Shown here: positions 43,769 to 52,462 of the stretch, in pieces
Layout of the letters: the number at the start of each line of letters is the position of its first letter
Position numbering within the stretch: the stretch's first letter is position 1
NCBI GenBank assembly: GCA_902765025.1
Contig: CACWYC010000005.1
Coordinates: forward strand, 1 to 64,000
DNA from: Oscillospiraceae bacterium
GTDB taxonomy: Bacteria; Bacillota; Clostridia; Oscillospirales; Oscillospiraceae
Direction of reading: 5' to 3'
Length of the DNA: 64,000 nucleotides
The notes under the pieces: generated by a model
Told to the model about the DNA's origin: nothing
Databases searched by the model: none
The model's input: only the letters and a program-made list of their open reading frames with translations
Made by a program: the position numbers and the translations under genes

Positions 43769-44185
43769 TTATGTCTCGTGTACCATGCGGTCCACGTACT
43801 GCGCCAGCGTCTCGCCCCCCAGGTCGATGGCCGCCGCCCCACCGCTGACGGACAGCGCCGCCGTGGCCATGCCGGTGGCGTCGCCCACGGTGGCCGGGGC
43901 GTTCACCGCCCCGGAGAGGGACACCGGCCCCACCTGGATGGCGCCGCCGGTGATCTGCGCTCCGCTGAAGGCGGCCTTTTGCAGGCTGCGCTGCACCAGC
44001 GCCCGGATTTCCCGGGCCGACAGCGTGGCCTCCATGGCCCCTGCGCCGCCGCTTTCACCGGCAGCCCCGGTCAGATCCTGCAACAGCAGGTTCAGCCGCT
44101 CCGCCGTCTGGTACAGGTAGTCGTATAAATCATCTCCGCCGCTGCGCAATTCCGGCGGGGGAAGGGGAAACCGCTCTGTCACCAT
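43769..44185 (-). CDS. Phage structural protein of unknown function
   Basis: The 138-residue protein has a helical N-terminal half (DDLYDYLYQTAERLNLLLQDL) and a Gly/Ala/Val-rich beta half. I do not recognise a family. The ATG at 44185 overlaps the end of the large tail gene by seven bases. Position between the tail-hub candidate and the peptidoglycan-binding protein suggests a short-tail component. The upstream extension of the frame has no ribosome binding site and was excluded. Confidence 0.6.
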   Translation of the reverse strand: MVTERFPLPPPELRSGGDDLYDYLYQTAERLNLLLQDLTGAAGESGGAGAMEATLSAREIRALVQRSLQKAAFSGAQITGGAIQVGPVSLSGAVNAPATVGDATGMATAALSVSGGAAAIDLGGETLAQYVDRMVHET

Positions 44186-45888
44186 AGCTGGTCGCTGCCC
44201 CCTTCCCAGTAGGCGGCGATGGCGTCCAGCCGGCAGGGCCGGTTGCCGCTGAGCCGCAGATACACGGCGCTGCACCGCCGGGGCTGCACCGGCAGCACGA
44301 AGCTGCTCTGGCCGTGGCCCTCGTAGGTGCCGCCCTTTTCCCAAGGGCCGTCGTCATAGCGGATTTGCAGCCGGAACCGCCCCTTCGTCTCACATCGCAC
44401 CACGAACCGCCTTACGTACTGGCTGCCCGGTGACCGGGCCTGCAGCGGCCCGCTTTCCGCCGCCCACTCCATAGGTGCCTCGCCGTCTCCGCCGTCCATG
44501 GCAAAGAGCCTTCCCTCCGCCGTCAGGCAGTAGAGCTGCCCGCCCCACAGGGCAAAGGATATGGCGTGGGTGTCGTCCTGCCGGTGCCAGATGCGGCGCT
44601 GGGCGTCGTAGGTGAAAAGATGCCAGGTGTGGTTGTCGCTGCGGCGCATGGAGATGTAGTAGCATCCGTCCCAGCCCCCGGCGGCGGCGCTGTCATAGCT
44701 CACCCTGCCCAAATCGGCGGACACCGCCCGGGGCAGAGAGCCGGTGTAGGCGCACACGCCCTGGGGCGAGAGATAGTACAGCGTTTCGTCCACAATCTGC
44801 AGGCTGCGGTGGCACCCCGCCGCCACGCCCCGGCACCCCAGGGACACGATGCGGTGGGCACCGGTGGCGGAGGGGTACACCTTCTCCAAAGCGTTGGCCT
44901 TGAAGAAAAGGGGCTGGGAGCCGTAGGTCACCGCCCCGGTCCAGGGCCCGTCGCTGCCCCGGGCGGCGGCGTAGCTGTCGGTGGAAAGGCCCTGATAGCA
45001 CCGCCAGTTGCGGAAATCTCCCAGCTTGCAGGCGTAGATTTCGTTCACCTGCCGCCCGTCCACCGTGCCGTAGCGGCAGCCCCAGATGCGGTTGTCGCAC
45101 TCCGTCACGAAGTCCATATCCGGCACCGTCCGGGCCACGGTAAGCTGACCGTAGCAGTTAAGGGTGGTACTCACCATCCCCGGAATCACCACGAAGCCGC
45201 TCTCCGCCGCCTGGGCGGGGAACACGCCGTTGAGGCTCTCATCGCTAAAGCCCGACACCTCCAGCCCGTCGCCCCTTTGCAGTCCCGCGCCGATGCCGGG
45301 GGAGGCCAGCTTCACGTAGGTGGGGCTCTCCACCTCCCAGGCGGCGCTGTCGGTGCGCCATATCTTCAGCTCCGGCGGCGTCACGGAGGTGTCCAGCCAC
45401 CGCTCTCCGCCGGCGGGATTGGTGGGAGCGGTGGCGGAGCGGGTGCAGGTGATGTCGCTGCCGTCAGCGGCGCACAGCGTCACCACCGCGGAGGCCACCG
45501 TGTTCACCTGCTCCATGCTGCCGCAGTCGGTGATGTCCGCCGTGTTCACGTATTTCTTGTCGGGCCACACCAGCAGATACGCCCCCATGGACACCATCTG
45601 CTTCTCGCCCTCCGTCAGCCCCAGCTCCACCGCCACGCCGTCGTGGCGCAGCTTGCTGCCGCTGACGTACCACAGGTGCTCTTTCGCCAGCAGCCCGCCC
45701 CCGGCGTCGGTGACGCTTACCTCCCGCCGGGGCAGCCGGGTGGACAGGGCGGGGTAGCGGTGGGCGGAGAGGTTTTCCTCCCAGGCAAACTGGCCCGCTA
45801 CCGGCGTTTCCGTGGCGCAAAAGCCGCCAAACCGGTCCAAAAACCGCACCGTGGCCCCCTTTTGCCGCATTCTCACCATCTGCTCCAT
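44179..45888 (-). CDS. Large short-tail protein, propeller-like (tail tubular protein B / stabilisation-protein analogue)
   Basis: The 569-residue product has repeating beta-strand motifs with aromatic and Gly residues (for example LYYLSPQGVCAYTGSLP, GCYYISMRRSDNHTWHLF, LYCLTAEGRLFAMDG), as in the beta-propeller nozzle proteins of podoviruses (T7 gp12, P22 gp10). ATG at 45888 with GGAGGG upstream shares one base with the previous stop (TGATG). Size and place after a putative connector gene fit a tail nozzle. No direct family signature was identified, so the call is by analogy. Confidence 0.6.
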   Translation of the reverse strand: MEQMVRMRQKGATVRFLDRFGGFCATETPVAGQFAWEENLSAHRYPALSTRLPRREVSVTDAGGGLLAKEHLWYVSGSKLRHDGVAVELGLTEGEKQMVSMGAYLLVWPDKKYVNTADITDCGSMEQVNTVASAVVTLCAADGSDITCTRSATAPTNPAGGERWLDTSVTPPELKIWRTDSAAWEVESPTYVKLASPGIGAGLQRGDGLEVSGFSDESLNGVFPAQAAESGFVVIPGMVSTTLNCYGQLTVARTVPDMDFVTECDNRIWGCRYGTVDGRQVNEIYACKLGDFRNWRCYQGLSTDSYAAARGSDGPWTGAVTYGSQPLFFKANALEKVYPSATGAHRIVSLGCRGVAAGCHRSLQIVDETLYYLSPQGVCAYTGSLPRAVSADLGRVSYDSAAAGGWDGCYYISMRRSDNHTWHLFTYDAQRRIWHRQDDTHAISFALWGGQLYCLTAEGRLFAMDGGDGEAPMEWAAESGPLQARSPGSQYVRRFVVRCETKGRFRLQIRYDDGPWEKGGTYEGHGQSSFVLPVQPRRCSAVYLRLSGNRPCRLDAIAAYWEGGSDQLW

Positions 45889-46253
45889 CACAGTACCCTC
45901 CATCGTGTGGCGTCACTGACGGGCATATGGGCGCGGCGCAGGGCGTTGCAGTAGTTCCGCAGCGCGGCGTCGTAGGCGGCAGCCGCGTCGTTGAACCGCT
46001 CCGTCTCATTGTTGGCCTGGGCCACCTTGGCCTGGAGGTACAATGTGTATACCTCGGCGTAGGGGTCAGCCACCTGCAGCACCGTTTCCGGCAGCAGCGG
46101 CCCCGGGGCGTCTGCCTCCGTGCCCTCATGCCGGGTGATGACCTGCTCGTAAAGCTGCCCCTCCAGCGCGGAGAGCCATTGCAGCTTCCGCTCCGTGGAG
46201 AAGGTGTTGGGCGTCAGCTCGTCCAGGGCCGTCAGCACTTGGTTTACCGTCAT
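45888..46253 (-). CDS. Probable head-tail connector protein
   Basis: The 121-residue all-helical protein (MTVNQVLTALDELTPNTF...) has the size, helical pattern and position expected for a head-completion or connector protein, between the capsid genes and the tail nozzle. It includes DPYAEVYTLYLQAKVAQANNE, typical of helix-turn connectors. GGAGGGG lies upstream of the ATG. Its stop overlaps the next start. Assignment rests on size and gene order. Confidence 0.6.
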   Translation of the reverse strand: MTVNQVLTALDELTPNTFSTERKLQWLSALEGQLYEQVITRHEGTEADAPGPLLPETVLQVADPYAEVYTLYLQAKVAQANNETERFNDAAAAYDAALRNYCNALRRAHMPVSDATRWRVL

Positions 46254-46265
46254 AGCGTCCCCTCC

Positions 46266-46544
46266 TTACACTTCCTGCTCGCTCTCCTTGGCCGAGCGTT
46301 TCAGCTCCGCCATCATGGCCTCGCTGCGGTCGGCAGCGAAATCCGCCATGGCCCGGGAGTGCATAATCACCTCGTAGATGGGCAGAGGCACGTCATGGCT
46401 CTGGCCGTCCCGGGGAATCTGAAAGTGCCGGTCGTTGACGCTGACCCACTGGAAATTCTGCTCGTTCTTGCTGTGTCGGGGCAGCGTCACCTGCCGCATC
46501 TCCTCCCAGGGATCGTACACCTGGGCGTTTTTCTTTTCAGACAT
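46266..46544 (-). CDS. Small phage protein of unknown function
   Basis: The 92-residue product is charged, starting MSEKKNAQVYDPWEEM and containing QWVSVNDRHFQIPRDG, with a helical C terminus. I do not recognise it. It has AAGGAGGA before the ATG and lies between the capsid and connector genes, so it may be a head decoration or virion assembly protein. A hairpin at 46575-46606 separates it from the capsid gene and may lower its expression relative to capsid. Confidence 0.6.
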   Translation of the reverse strand: MSEKKNAQVYDPWEEMRQVTLPRHSKNEQNFQWVSVNDRHFQIPRDGQSHDVPLPIYEVIMHSRAMADFAADRSEAMMAELKRSAKESEQEV

Positions 46545-46574
46545 GGAAACATCCTCCTTTTTTTGATAAAAGTA

Positions 46575-46606
46575 GGGCGGAGCGCCCGGTTACGACCGCT
46601 CCGCCC
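46575..46606 (-). terminator. Attenuating hairpin after the capsid gene
   Basis: On the minus strand GGGCGGAGCG and CGCTCCGCCC form a stem just downstream of the capsid stop, followed by a short T-rich tract (TACTTTTATC). It could reduce read-through from capsid to tail genes. Confidence 0.5.
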
Positions 46607-46613
46607 GGTGGCG

Positions 46614-47684
46614 TCAGTTGGCCACGTCCTCGCCGGAATAGTGGCTGCAACTCTCCACCCGCACCATGCGGTCCTCATAGAGCACCTTGGCGCCGTTGGT
46701 GGTCAGCTTGTAGCCCACGGTGCTGAACTGGTCCAGGGGGCCGCCGGCCTCGCTGGCGCTGTGGAGAATCATCTGCAAGCCGCCGCCCTGCAAATCAATG
46801 CAGCCGAAGGCGTCCTTGCCCAGGAACAGCGTGGCGTACACCGCCAGACGGCCATTGTTGCCGTCGCTGGGGCAGGTGCTGTCCTTGAACACCTTGGCCT
46901 GGCTGGACTCCACGAATCGCACGCCGTCCAGCTCGCCGATTTCGCCGGAGAAGATCTCCCGGGTGCCGGCGTACTTGTGGTACTCGATCCAGTCCTTGTG
47001 GGAGGTGAGATCGTAGGCCACGCTGGGGTGGATGATGGCCACGTACTTGCCGTCGATGGTGGGGGCGTGGAGCTTCTTCAGCTTGGTCTTGGCCCGCTTC
47101 ACGGTGTCGGGGGTCAGCACGGCGGTCATGTCCAGGCCGCTGCGCTGGGACACGTCGGTGGCCACGCCGCTGACCATCTTCTGGGCGTACAGCACGTTGG
47201 TGCCGGTCATCAGGTCGTTGCGGCACAGCTCATCCTCGGTGCGTCCGGCGGAGGCGGAAAGCTCCACCTGGGCCTCCATGGCCACAGGGTCGATGGCGGT
47301 GAGATCCAGCATGTCGGAGATGGCCACGTAGGTGCCGTACTGGCTCACCTCGTCAGTCAGGGTGGACATGCCCAGCTTCTGGCCGGTGGGAATCACGCCC
47401 TCGGTGAGCTGGGAGGCGGGGGCGATGGTGTTGAACTTGCGCCACTCCACCGTCTTGCCGTTGCCCCGGGGCAGGGGAGTGCGTTTGGCGAACTGGCTGT
47501 GTACCATCTCCGCCTTGGCGTTCTCCAGCAGGGCGGTGTTGTAGAAGGTCTTGTTCTCCGGCGACAGGGTGTTGCTGCCGGAAAAGGCCTCGTAGGTGCC
47601 GTCATAGGCGTTCACGTACTGGTTGGTGGCGTTCACCAGCGTGCCGCCCTCGGCAAAGCGCTGGAGATCCATGAAATTGTGCAT
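46614..47684 (-). CDS. N4-gp56 family major capsid protein with an N-terminal LQxFA motif
   Basis: Major capsid protein with an HK97-like fold. The 356 residues match the N4-gp56 family (MSTLTDEVSQYGTYVAISDM, RNDLMTGTNVLYA, IIHPSVAYDL). The start at 47684 (AAAGGAG, eight bases) gives the N terminus MHNFMDLQRFAEGG. LQRFA is the target pattern of Prp-type proteases (LQxFA), with cleavage expected after Ala11, and a Prp homologue is encoded two genes upstream. This supports a processed N-terminal peptide. The order portal, protease, scaffold, capsid is canonical. Confidence 0.92.
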   Translation of the reverse strand: MHNFMDLQRFAEGGTLVNATNQYVNAYDGTYEAFSGSNTLSPENKTFYNTALLENAKAEMVHSQFAKRTPLPRGNGKTVEWRKFNTIAPASQLTEGVIPTGQKLGMSTLTDEVSQYGTYVAISDMLDLTAIDPVAMEAQVELSASAGRTEDELCRNDLMTGTNVLYAQKMVSGVATDVSQRSGLDMTAVLTPDTVKRAKTKLKKLHAPTIDGKYVAIIHPSVAYDLTSHKDWIEYHKYAGTREIFSGEIGELDGVRFVESSQAKVFKDSTCPSDGNNGRLAVYATLFLGKDAFGCIDLQGGGLQMILHSASEAGGPLDQFSTVGYKLTTNGAKVLYEDRMVRVESCSHYSGEDVAN

Positions 47685-47698
47685 GTTGTTTTCTCCTT

Positions 47699-48205
47699 TC
47701 AAAATGAAACTCTCTCTCCCCGCAGCACCCGGCGGCGCACGTCCTCTATCTGTCGCGCCGTCATGCGTGTGGGGTCGGTACCGGCGGTAACCGCCGGTCC
47801 GCTGCCGGTCTCGGCGGGCCTGGCCTGGCCGGAACGGATGCTGTCCGCCATCCGGGAGCGGGCCTGTGCCACGGCATAGCCCAGCACGCTGGCCATAATC
47901 TGCTCGTGGTGGGCCGCCTGGTAGGCGGTGCGCAATGCGTCAGGCCAGCCCAGGCCGTTGAGGGTGGCCAGCAGCATGCCGAACTGGGGGTCCGCCATCT
48001 CCGTTTCCAAGTCGAAGGCGGGGTAGTCCTCCCGCAGCGCCGCCGCCTCCTGGGCGATGGCCTGCCAGGCGGGGTCCTCCGCCGGCTCTGCCGCCGGGGC
48101 CGCTGCCTCCTGCGGGGCGGGAGGAGCCATCCCGGCCGTAGGGGCCGCTGCTTCCGCCGCCGTTTCCAGGCTCTCCGCCTGGGTCTGGGTGGTGTTATCT
48201 TCCAT
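47699..48205 (-). CDS. Phage capsid scaffolding protein candidate
   Basis: The 168-residue protein is acidic and Ala/Pro/Glu-rich in its first 60 residues, helical after that, and ends in a basic segment (RQIEDVRRRVLRGERVSF), the typical make-up of capsid scaffolds with a basic capsid-binding end. It lies directly upstream of the capsid gene and overlaps the protease gene by 11 bases. It lacks an LQxFA motif. AAAGGAG precedes the ATG at seven bases. Assigned by composition and position. Confidence 0.7.
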   Translation of the reverse strand: MEDNTTQTQAESLETAAEAAAPTAGMAPPAPQEAAAPAAEPAEDPAWQAIAQEAAALREDYPAFDLETEMADPQFGMLLATLNGLGWPDALRTAYQAAHHEQIMASVLGYAVAQARSRMADSIRSGQARPAETGSGPAVTAGTDPTRMTARQIEDVRRRVLRGERVSF

Positions 48206-48506
48206 GTGTTGTCTCCTTTCCCGCCTCGCAGGGGAGGCGATTTCCTTTTGTGCCGTCCACGGCGGTGATGTGGCGGGGGTACTGCTCCGCCAGGGCTTTC
48301 ACCCCGCGCCAAATCATGGCCATGGCCTGTTCTCCGGCCCGGCTGCGGCTCACCGCCCGGTTGCCCGCCGTGGCCACGCCGTCTTGCAGCGCCAATGTGC
48401 CGTACAGGGCGGACACGGCGGCACACACGATGTCCTGCCCTCTGGCTGCATACCCGGCATGGCCCCAGAACACCATCTCCGGCGGGTCATACGTCACGGT
48501 GATCAT
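48195..48506 (-). CDS. prp: Prp-type cysteine protease (probable prohead protease)
   Basis: Homologue of the ribosomal-processing cysteine protease that trims ribosomal protein L27 in Firmicutes. The 103 residues include the catalytic histidine in FWGHAGYAARGQDIVCAAVSAL and its cysteine (about His16 and Cys27), followed by a helical part. In the host, prp sits between rplU and rpmA; here it lies between portal and scaffold genes, so it is a phage copy. Staphylococcal phage 80alpha is known to use host Prp to process its capsid and scaffold; an element carrying its own copy fits this. ATG at 48506 is preferred over the GTG at 48515 because AGGTGAGG then fits. Confidence 0.88.
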   Translation of the reverse strand: MITVTYDPPEMVFWGHAGYAARGQDIVCAAVSALYGTLALQDGVATAGNRAVSRSRAGEQAMAMIWRGVKALAEQYPRHITAVDGTKGNRLPCEAGKETTHGR

Positions 48507-48511
48507 GGCCC

Positions 48512-50269
48512 TCACCTGGGCCGGGTGGCCTGATGTACCGAGCTTCTGGCCCGGAAAACGGCGTCGTCCTCGCCGCCGGTGGGCCAGTTGACACCGGGCC
48601 GCAGGACGCCGGCCGCCATGGCCGCGTCCGCCGCCTCCATGGCCCCCTCCCGGATGCGCCGGGCCACCGCCTCCTTGCCCTTGAAGTCCATCATCTCCAG
48701 GCAGGCCAGGGCCTGCTGTGCCCTGCCGGGGTCGAAGAAGCCGCCGCTGTACAGCGCCATAGCCAGCTCATTGTAGGCCGCGGTGGTGTAGCGGCTCTCG
48801 TTCTGGGGCGCCACGTCGATGTCAAACTCCGCCGCCCGGGCCCCCAGCGCCACGCCGAAGGCGCTGTCCTCGGCCCCCACAAGGCCGCTGTTCTGGTAGC
48901 GGATGAAGCCGCTCTCGCCGCTTTCGCCCACCACCCGGAAGGTGCGTGGCGCATCGTAGAACTGGCGCATCAGCTCGATGCACAGCAGCACCACTTCCTC
49001 GAAGGCGTCGTAGGTGGTGCCGTTCATGTCCCGGCTCAGCTTGCCGCTGGCCTCCTGCAGCGCGGCAATGGCGCTGGCTGCCGTCACGGCGCCGGTGGCC
49101 ACGCCGGTGGCGCTGTCGGTGTTGCCGGAGGTGAGGCGCATCTCCTGCACCTTCTGCTGCAATACGTGGAGCGCCGTGGCGGGCAGGGGGGCGGTGGGCA
49201 CCGGCAGAATGGCGTCCTGGCCCAGTGCCCCGTCGGTGTGGACAAAGGGCTTGGTCCAGTCGGCGAACTCCTCCTCGTTGATGCTGCCGTCTGCGCGGAT
49301 GAAGAACCGGGGCGTGGCCGCTGCGATGGTGTTCTTCAAAATGGCCTGGTTCAGCACGTCCACGTACTTCTGGGGATCCTTGCAGATGTCCACGTACCCA
49401 AAGCCGCAGGGCGTCCCCTCCTCGGGATACAGCGTGTCCAGTACAAAGGGATACCGCCCGTGGCTGTACCATCCGGCGTCACCATAACGCGCCTCATTCT
49501 CGGTGGCAAACAGCACCTCGTCGCCGCAGAACTTGCAGTAGTGCAGCCTGTCCCCCTTGCGGTAGTACCAGTCCACCACCAGTGCCTTGTCCGTCACGTC
49601 CACCTGGTCGTCGTAGAGATAGTGGCTCACCTCGCCGCTGCCGCCCACCGCCTTGTCCTGCAGCTGGGGATAGCGGCTGACCAGCTCATCCTTGTGGCAC
49701 AGCTCCACGCAGAAGACGTTGCGGCTGTCCTGAATGTCCTCCACCCCCGGCTCCCAGAAGAGATTCAGCAGGCTGACCCGGCGGATGGCGATGTCCCCCA
49801 GGCCGTGGAGCTTCCGGCTGTCCCAAAAGACGCCGTAGGCCCCGCAGCCGGATTTCAGCTTGTCGTACATCACCCGGCTGTACGTCTGGCGGAACCGGCA
49901 GTTCCGCAGTATCACCGGCAGCACCTGGTTCAGCGTGGCGGCCTCCGGCTCGTCGTCTGCCGCCCGGGGCAGGCAGGTGGGCTGGGGATAGGCGTCCATG
50001 GCGTCGGCGTGGCGGTTGAGTATCACGTTCACCAGCCACCCGCTGACGGGCTGGGGGTCGCCGCCGTTGCCGGCGCGGTACTGCTGCCAGTGCCGCAGCT
50101 TCCAATACTGCTCGTTGTCGATGAGTCGCTGCTCCAGGCTGGCCTTGCCCTGCTTGTAGCGCCGCAGCGTCTCCATGGCCTGCCGCACCTGCTCCTTGCC
50201 GATGGGCAGCGCCGTCTCCGCACCCTCCGGGGCAGCGGCGGTGTGGGAATCGAAATTTTTAGTTGACAT
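48512..50269 (-). CDS. Phage portal protein
   Basis: Ring protein at the packaging vertex. The 585-residue product resembles portals of podo-type phages: helical N terminus (EQVRQAMETLRRYKQGKASLEQRL), DNEQYWKLRHW, the central KSGCGAYGVFWD region, and the long helix GNTDSATGVATGAVTAASAIAALQEASGK of the channel/crown, given here only in part as motif position 375-405. GGAGG lies upstream. It is between terL and the protease, the usual order. The exact portal family could not be fixed. Confidence 0.85.
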   Translation of the reverse strand: MSTKNFDSHTAAAPEGAETALPIGKEQVRQAMETLRRYKQGKASLEQRLIDNEQYWKLRHWQQYRAGNGGDPQPVSGWLVNVILNRHADAMDAYPQPTCLPRAADDEPEAATLNQVLPVILRNCRFRQTYSRVMYDKLKSGCGAYGVFWDSRKLHGLGDIAIRRVSLLNLFWEPGVEDIQDSRNVFCVELCHKDELVSRYPQLQDKAVGGSGEVSHYLYDDQVDVTDKALVVDWYYRKGDRLHYCKFCGDEVLFATENEARYGDAGWYSHGRYPFVLDTLYPEEGTPCGFGYVDICKDPQKYVDVLNQAILKNTIAAATPRFFIRADGSINEEEFADWTKPFVHTDGALGQDAILPVPTAPLPATALHVLQQKVQEMRLTSGNTDSATGVATGAVTAASAIAALQEASGKLSRDMNGTTYDAFEEVVLLCIELMRQFYDAPRTFRVVGESGESGFIRYQNSGLVGAEDSAFGVALGARAAEFDIDVAPQNESRYTTAAYNELAMALYSGGFFDPGRAQQALACLEMMDFKGKEAVARRIREGAMEAADAAMAAGVLRPGVNWPTGGEDDAVFRARSSVHQATRPR

Positions 50270-50323
50270 AATACCTCCTCTTGTGATGGGGCCCGCAGAG
50301 CCCCTTTCCGGAATGGGAACGCA

Positions 50324-51721
50324 TCATCGCCCAAAGGCGTTGCGCCGTGGTACCGTGCCCTCCGCCAGCGGGTCGAACAGCCGGGGCCTGGGCGCTTCAA
50401 TGGGCCGGGCGGCCACCGGCCGCATCATGCAGAAATACCGGCTCTCGTCGGCCACGTGGTCCTCCAGGTCGGTGTCCAGATCCTCCGGGCGGCGGCTGTC
50501 GTAGAGCAGCAGGGGAATGGTGCGGATAAAGGCCCTGCACGTCTTGAATACGTACAGCTGGGCCCGCCCCTGGCCGTCAAAGCTCATGCGGTAGTGCATC
50601 TGCATCCATCCGGGAATCCGCTGGTTGTCCCCCTTCTGAAACCACACGCCGCACCGCCCCGCCGTCTCGGCGATGCTCTCGCCGTGGGACTTGTCCCAGA
50701 TGGCCGGGTCCGCCACGCCCCGGATATTGCGTCCCCGCAGCCAGGGGTGCTCCCGCTCAATGCGTCCGATTTCCCGAAACTGCCGCTCCGGCGCCCACCG
50801 CACCCCCTCGTTGGGCGTCTCGGTACAGCCGTACAGCTCCAAAAAGCGGTAGGCCACCCCGTCCTCATCCATGGCCCACCAGGCGCAGGAAAAGGGCTTG
50901 TTGTACCCGAAGTCGTAGCTGCGGTACACGCTCCACCCCGCCGGGATCTGAAACGGCTCGATGACGTGGGTGAACAGGTGGTCGTCGTAGTGGGCCGGGT
51001 CGTCCCGGAACTCGGCGAAGAACTGCCCCGCCCCCACGTCCCACCGCCCCTCCAGCCACATCTGCCGCAGGTGGGGCGGCAGCGTGCGCAGCTGTGCCAC
51101 GTATTCCGGCTGGGCGCGCAGCAGCGCCGTGTTGTCTGTTACCAGCGCCTGGATGAAGCGATATTCCTCCGGCCGCTCCGCCTCCTTGAACTGCCTGTCG
51201 ATAAACAGCCGCTTAAAGTACCCGTGGGCCGGGCCGCCGGGGTTCAGGGTGTAGTAGGCCCGCTTGGGAAAATCGTTGACGCCCCGGACGCAGGCGTTAA
51301 GCTGCTCGATCCACTCCGGCATCAGCTGTCCCGCCTCGTCGATGAAAATCACGTCGTATTCCGCCCCCTGGTACTGGTCCAGGTCGCCGTCGCAGGCGCA
51401 GTAGCCCATGGCGATGGTGCTGCCGCCGGGAAAGGTGAACACCTTGTCGGTGCTGTGGTACACGGCGATGCCGTGGAGCTGCCGCCGCAGGAAGCTGACG
51501 TGGTTGTTCATCAACTCCCGGTAGCTCCGCCTGAGGATCAGTATCTTGATGCCCGGCCACCGCAGCGCCAGCAGTATGGCCTTGGTGCGCACAGCCCAGC
51601 TCTTGCCGCCGCCCCGGGCGCCGCCGTAGGCCACATGCCGCTCCGTGGCGGTGAGAAACTGCTGCTGCTTGGGGTTGGGCGGGTCAATGTGCAGCAGCGC
51701 CCCCAGCTCCTCACTCTGCAT
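50324..51721 (-). CDS. terL: Terminase large subunit
   Basis: ATP-driven packaging motor with nuclease. The 465 residues have Walker A (GGARGGGKS, about residues 33-41), Walker B (VIFIDEAG, about 120-127), an adjacent coupling motif and a C-terminal RNase H-like nuclease with acidic residues in SYDFGYNKPF, GVADPAIW and YDSRRPEDLDTD. It overlaps terS by 11 bases. All catalytic motifs appear intact, so packaging could be functional. Confidence 0.93.
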   Translation of the reverse strand: MQSEELGALLHIDPPNPKQQQFLTATERHVAYGGARGGGKSWAVRTKAILLALRWPGIKILILRRSYRELMNNHVSFLRRQLHGIAVYHSTDKVFTFPGGSTIAMGYCACDGDLDQYQGAEYDVIFIDEAGQLMPEWIEQLNACVRGVNDFPKRAYYTLNPGGPAHGYFKRLFIDRQFKEAERPEEYRFIQALVTDNTALLRAQPEYVAQLRTLPPHLRQMWLEGRWDVGAGQFFAEFRDDPAHYDDHLFTHVIEPFQIPAGWSVYRSYDFGYNKPFSCAWWAMDEDGVAYRFLELYGCTETPNEGVRWAPERQFREIGRIEREHPWLRGRNIRGVADPAIWDKSHGESIAETAGRCGVWFQKGDNQRIPGWMQMHYRMSFDGQGRAQLYVFKTCRAFIRTIPLLLYDSRRPEDLDTDLEDHVADESRYFCMMRPVAARPIEAPRPRLFDPLAEGTVPRRNAFGR

Positions 51722-52058
51722 ATTCCTCCGCCGCCCCCAGCTCCACCTGTATGGCTGCGGCGGTGGGCTCGCCGCACAGCTTGTCCAGCTTCTCCGCGGC
51801 GGTCAGCAGCTTCCCCAGCTTGTCCGCCTCGCTGCCCTCTGTCTCCGCCACCGCCTCCTCCAGCCGGGTGAGGATGGCGTCGTACAGCATCTCCATCCGG
51901 CTCTGCCGCGTCTGCCTGTCCCGGTGCCGCACCCACCCCTCGCTGCGGATGTGCCGGTTCACCGACTGGGCCGTCACGCCGTACTTCTTTGCCACCTCCG
52001 CCACCGTCTCCCCGGCCTCATACAGCCGCCGGGCCGCAGTCCACTGTGCCGGTCTCAC
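51711..52058 (-). CDS. terS: Terminase small subunit
   Basis: DNA-recognition subunit of the packaging motor. The GTG start at 52058 overlaps the previous stop (GTGA), giving 115 residues: an N-terminal helix-turn-helix (ARRLYEAGETVAEVAKKYGVTAQSVNRHI), a central coiled region and an acidic end. Upstream in-frame codons overlap another gene and were excluded. GGAGGACGAGG precedes the GTG. Position directly before terL supports the call. Confidence 0.82.
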   Translation of the reverse strand: MRPAQWTAARRLYEAGETVAEVAKKYGVTAQSVNRHIRSEGWVRHRDRQTRQSRMEMLYDAILTRLEEAVAETEGSEADKLGKLLTAAEKLDKLCGEPTAAAIQVELGAAEEYAE

Positions 52059-52300
52059 GCCTCGTCCTCCGGGTACTTGGCGTACATCACCGTGGCGTAG
52101 CGGTAGCACCGCTTGTAGCTGTCGCAGCAGCAGAAATCCGTCATCTTCTGCTGCAAATCGGCGCTGCGGGGATACGCCGTGGTCTCCACCGTGCCGTCCT
52201 CGCTGCCCTCGCAGCGGATGGTAGAGCGGCTGTGGCTGTGGAAGAAGGGGCACACCACGTCGGCGCTCCTGTCCCGGAATCGATACTTTTTCTGGCTCAT
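52055..52300 (-). CDS. Small Cys/His-rich phage protein
   Basis: The 81-residue product has a pattern of Cys and His residues (VVCPFFHSHSRSTIRCEG near residue 16; FCCCDSYKRCYRYA near residue 60) that could bind zinc. I do not recognise a family. It is the first gene of the minus-strand operon, overlaps terS by four bases and starts at ATG 52300 with GGAG upstream. Similar small zinc-finger proteins are often found before terS in Clostridia phages and might regulate or help packaging (inference). Confidence 0.65.
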   Translation of the reverse strand: MSQKKYRFRDRSADVVCPFFHSHSRSTIRCEGSEDGTVETTAYPRSADLQQKMTDFCCCDSYKRCYRYATVMYAKYPEDEA

Positions 52301-52462
52301 GGCCGTCACTCCTTTCTCCGTTCCCCCTTTTTCCCTGCGGCCATCGCCCCACTGTCCTTTTTTTCGCCCTCCCGGGATGATACACTGTGCCTGCCGCCGT
52401 TAGAGAGCAGTGCTGTCGCCCCCTCGTTTCGACACATTTTTCCCTTTTTCGATAAAAAAACG

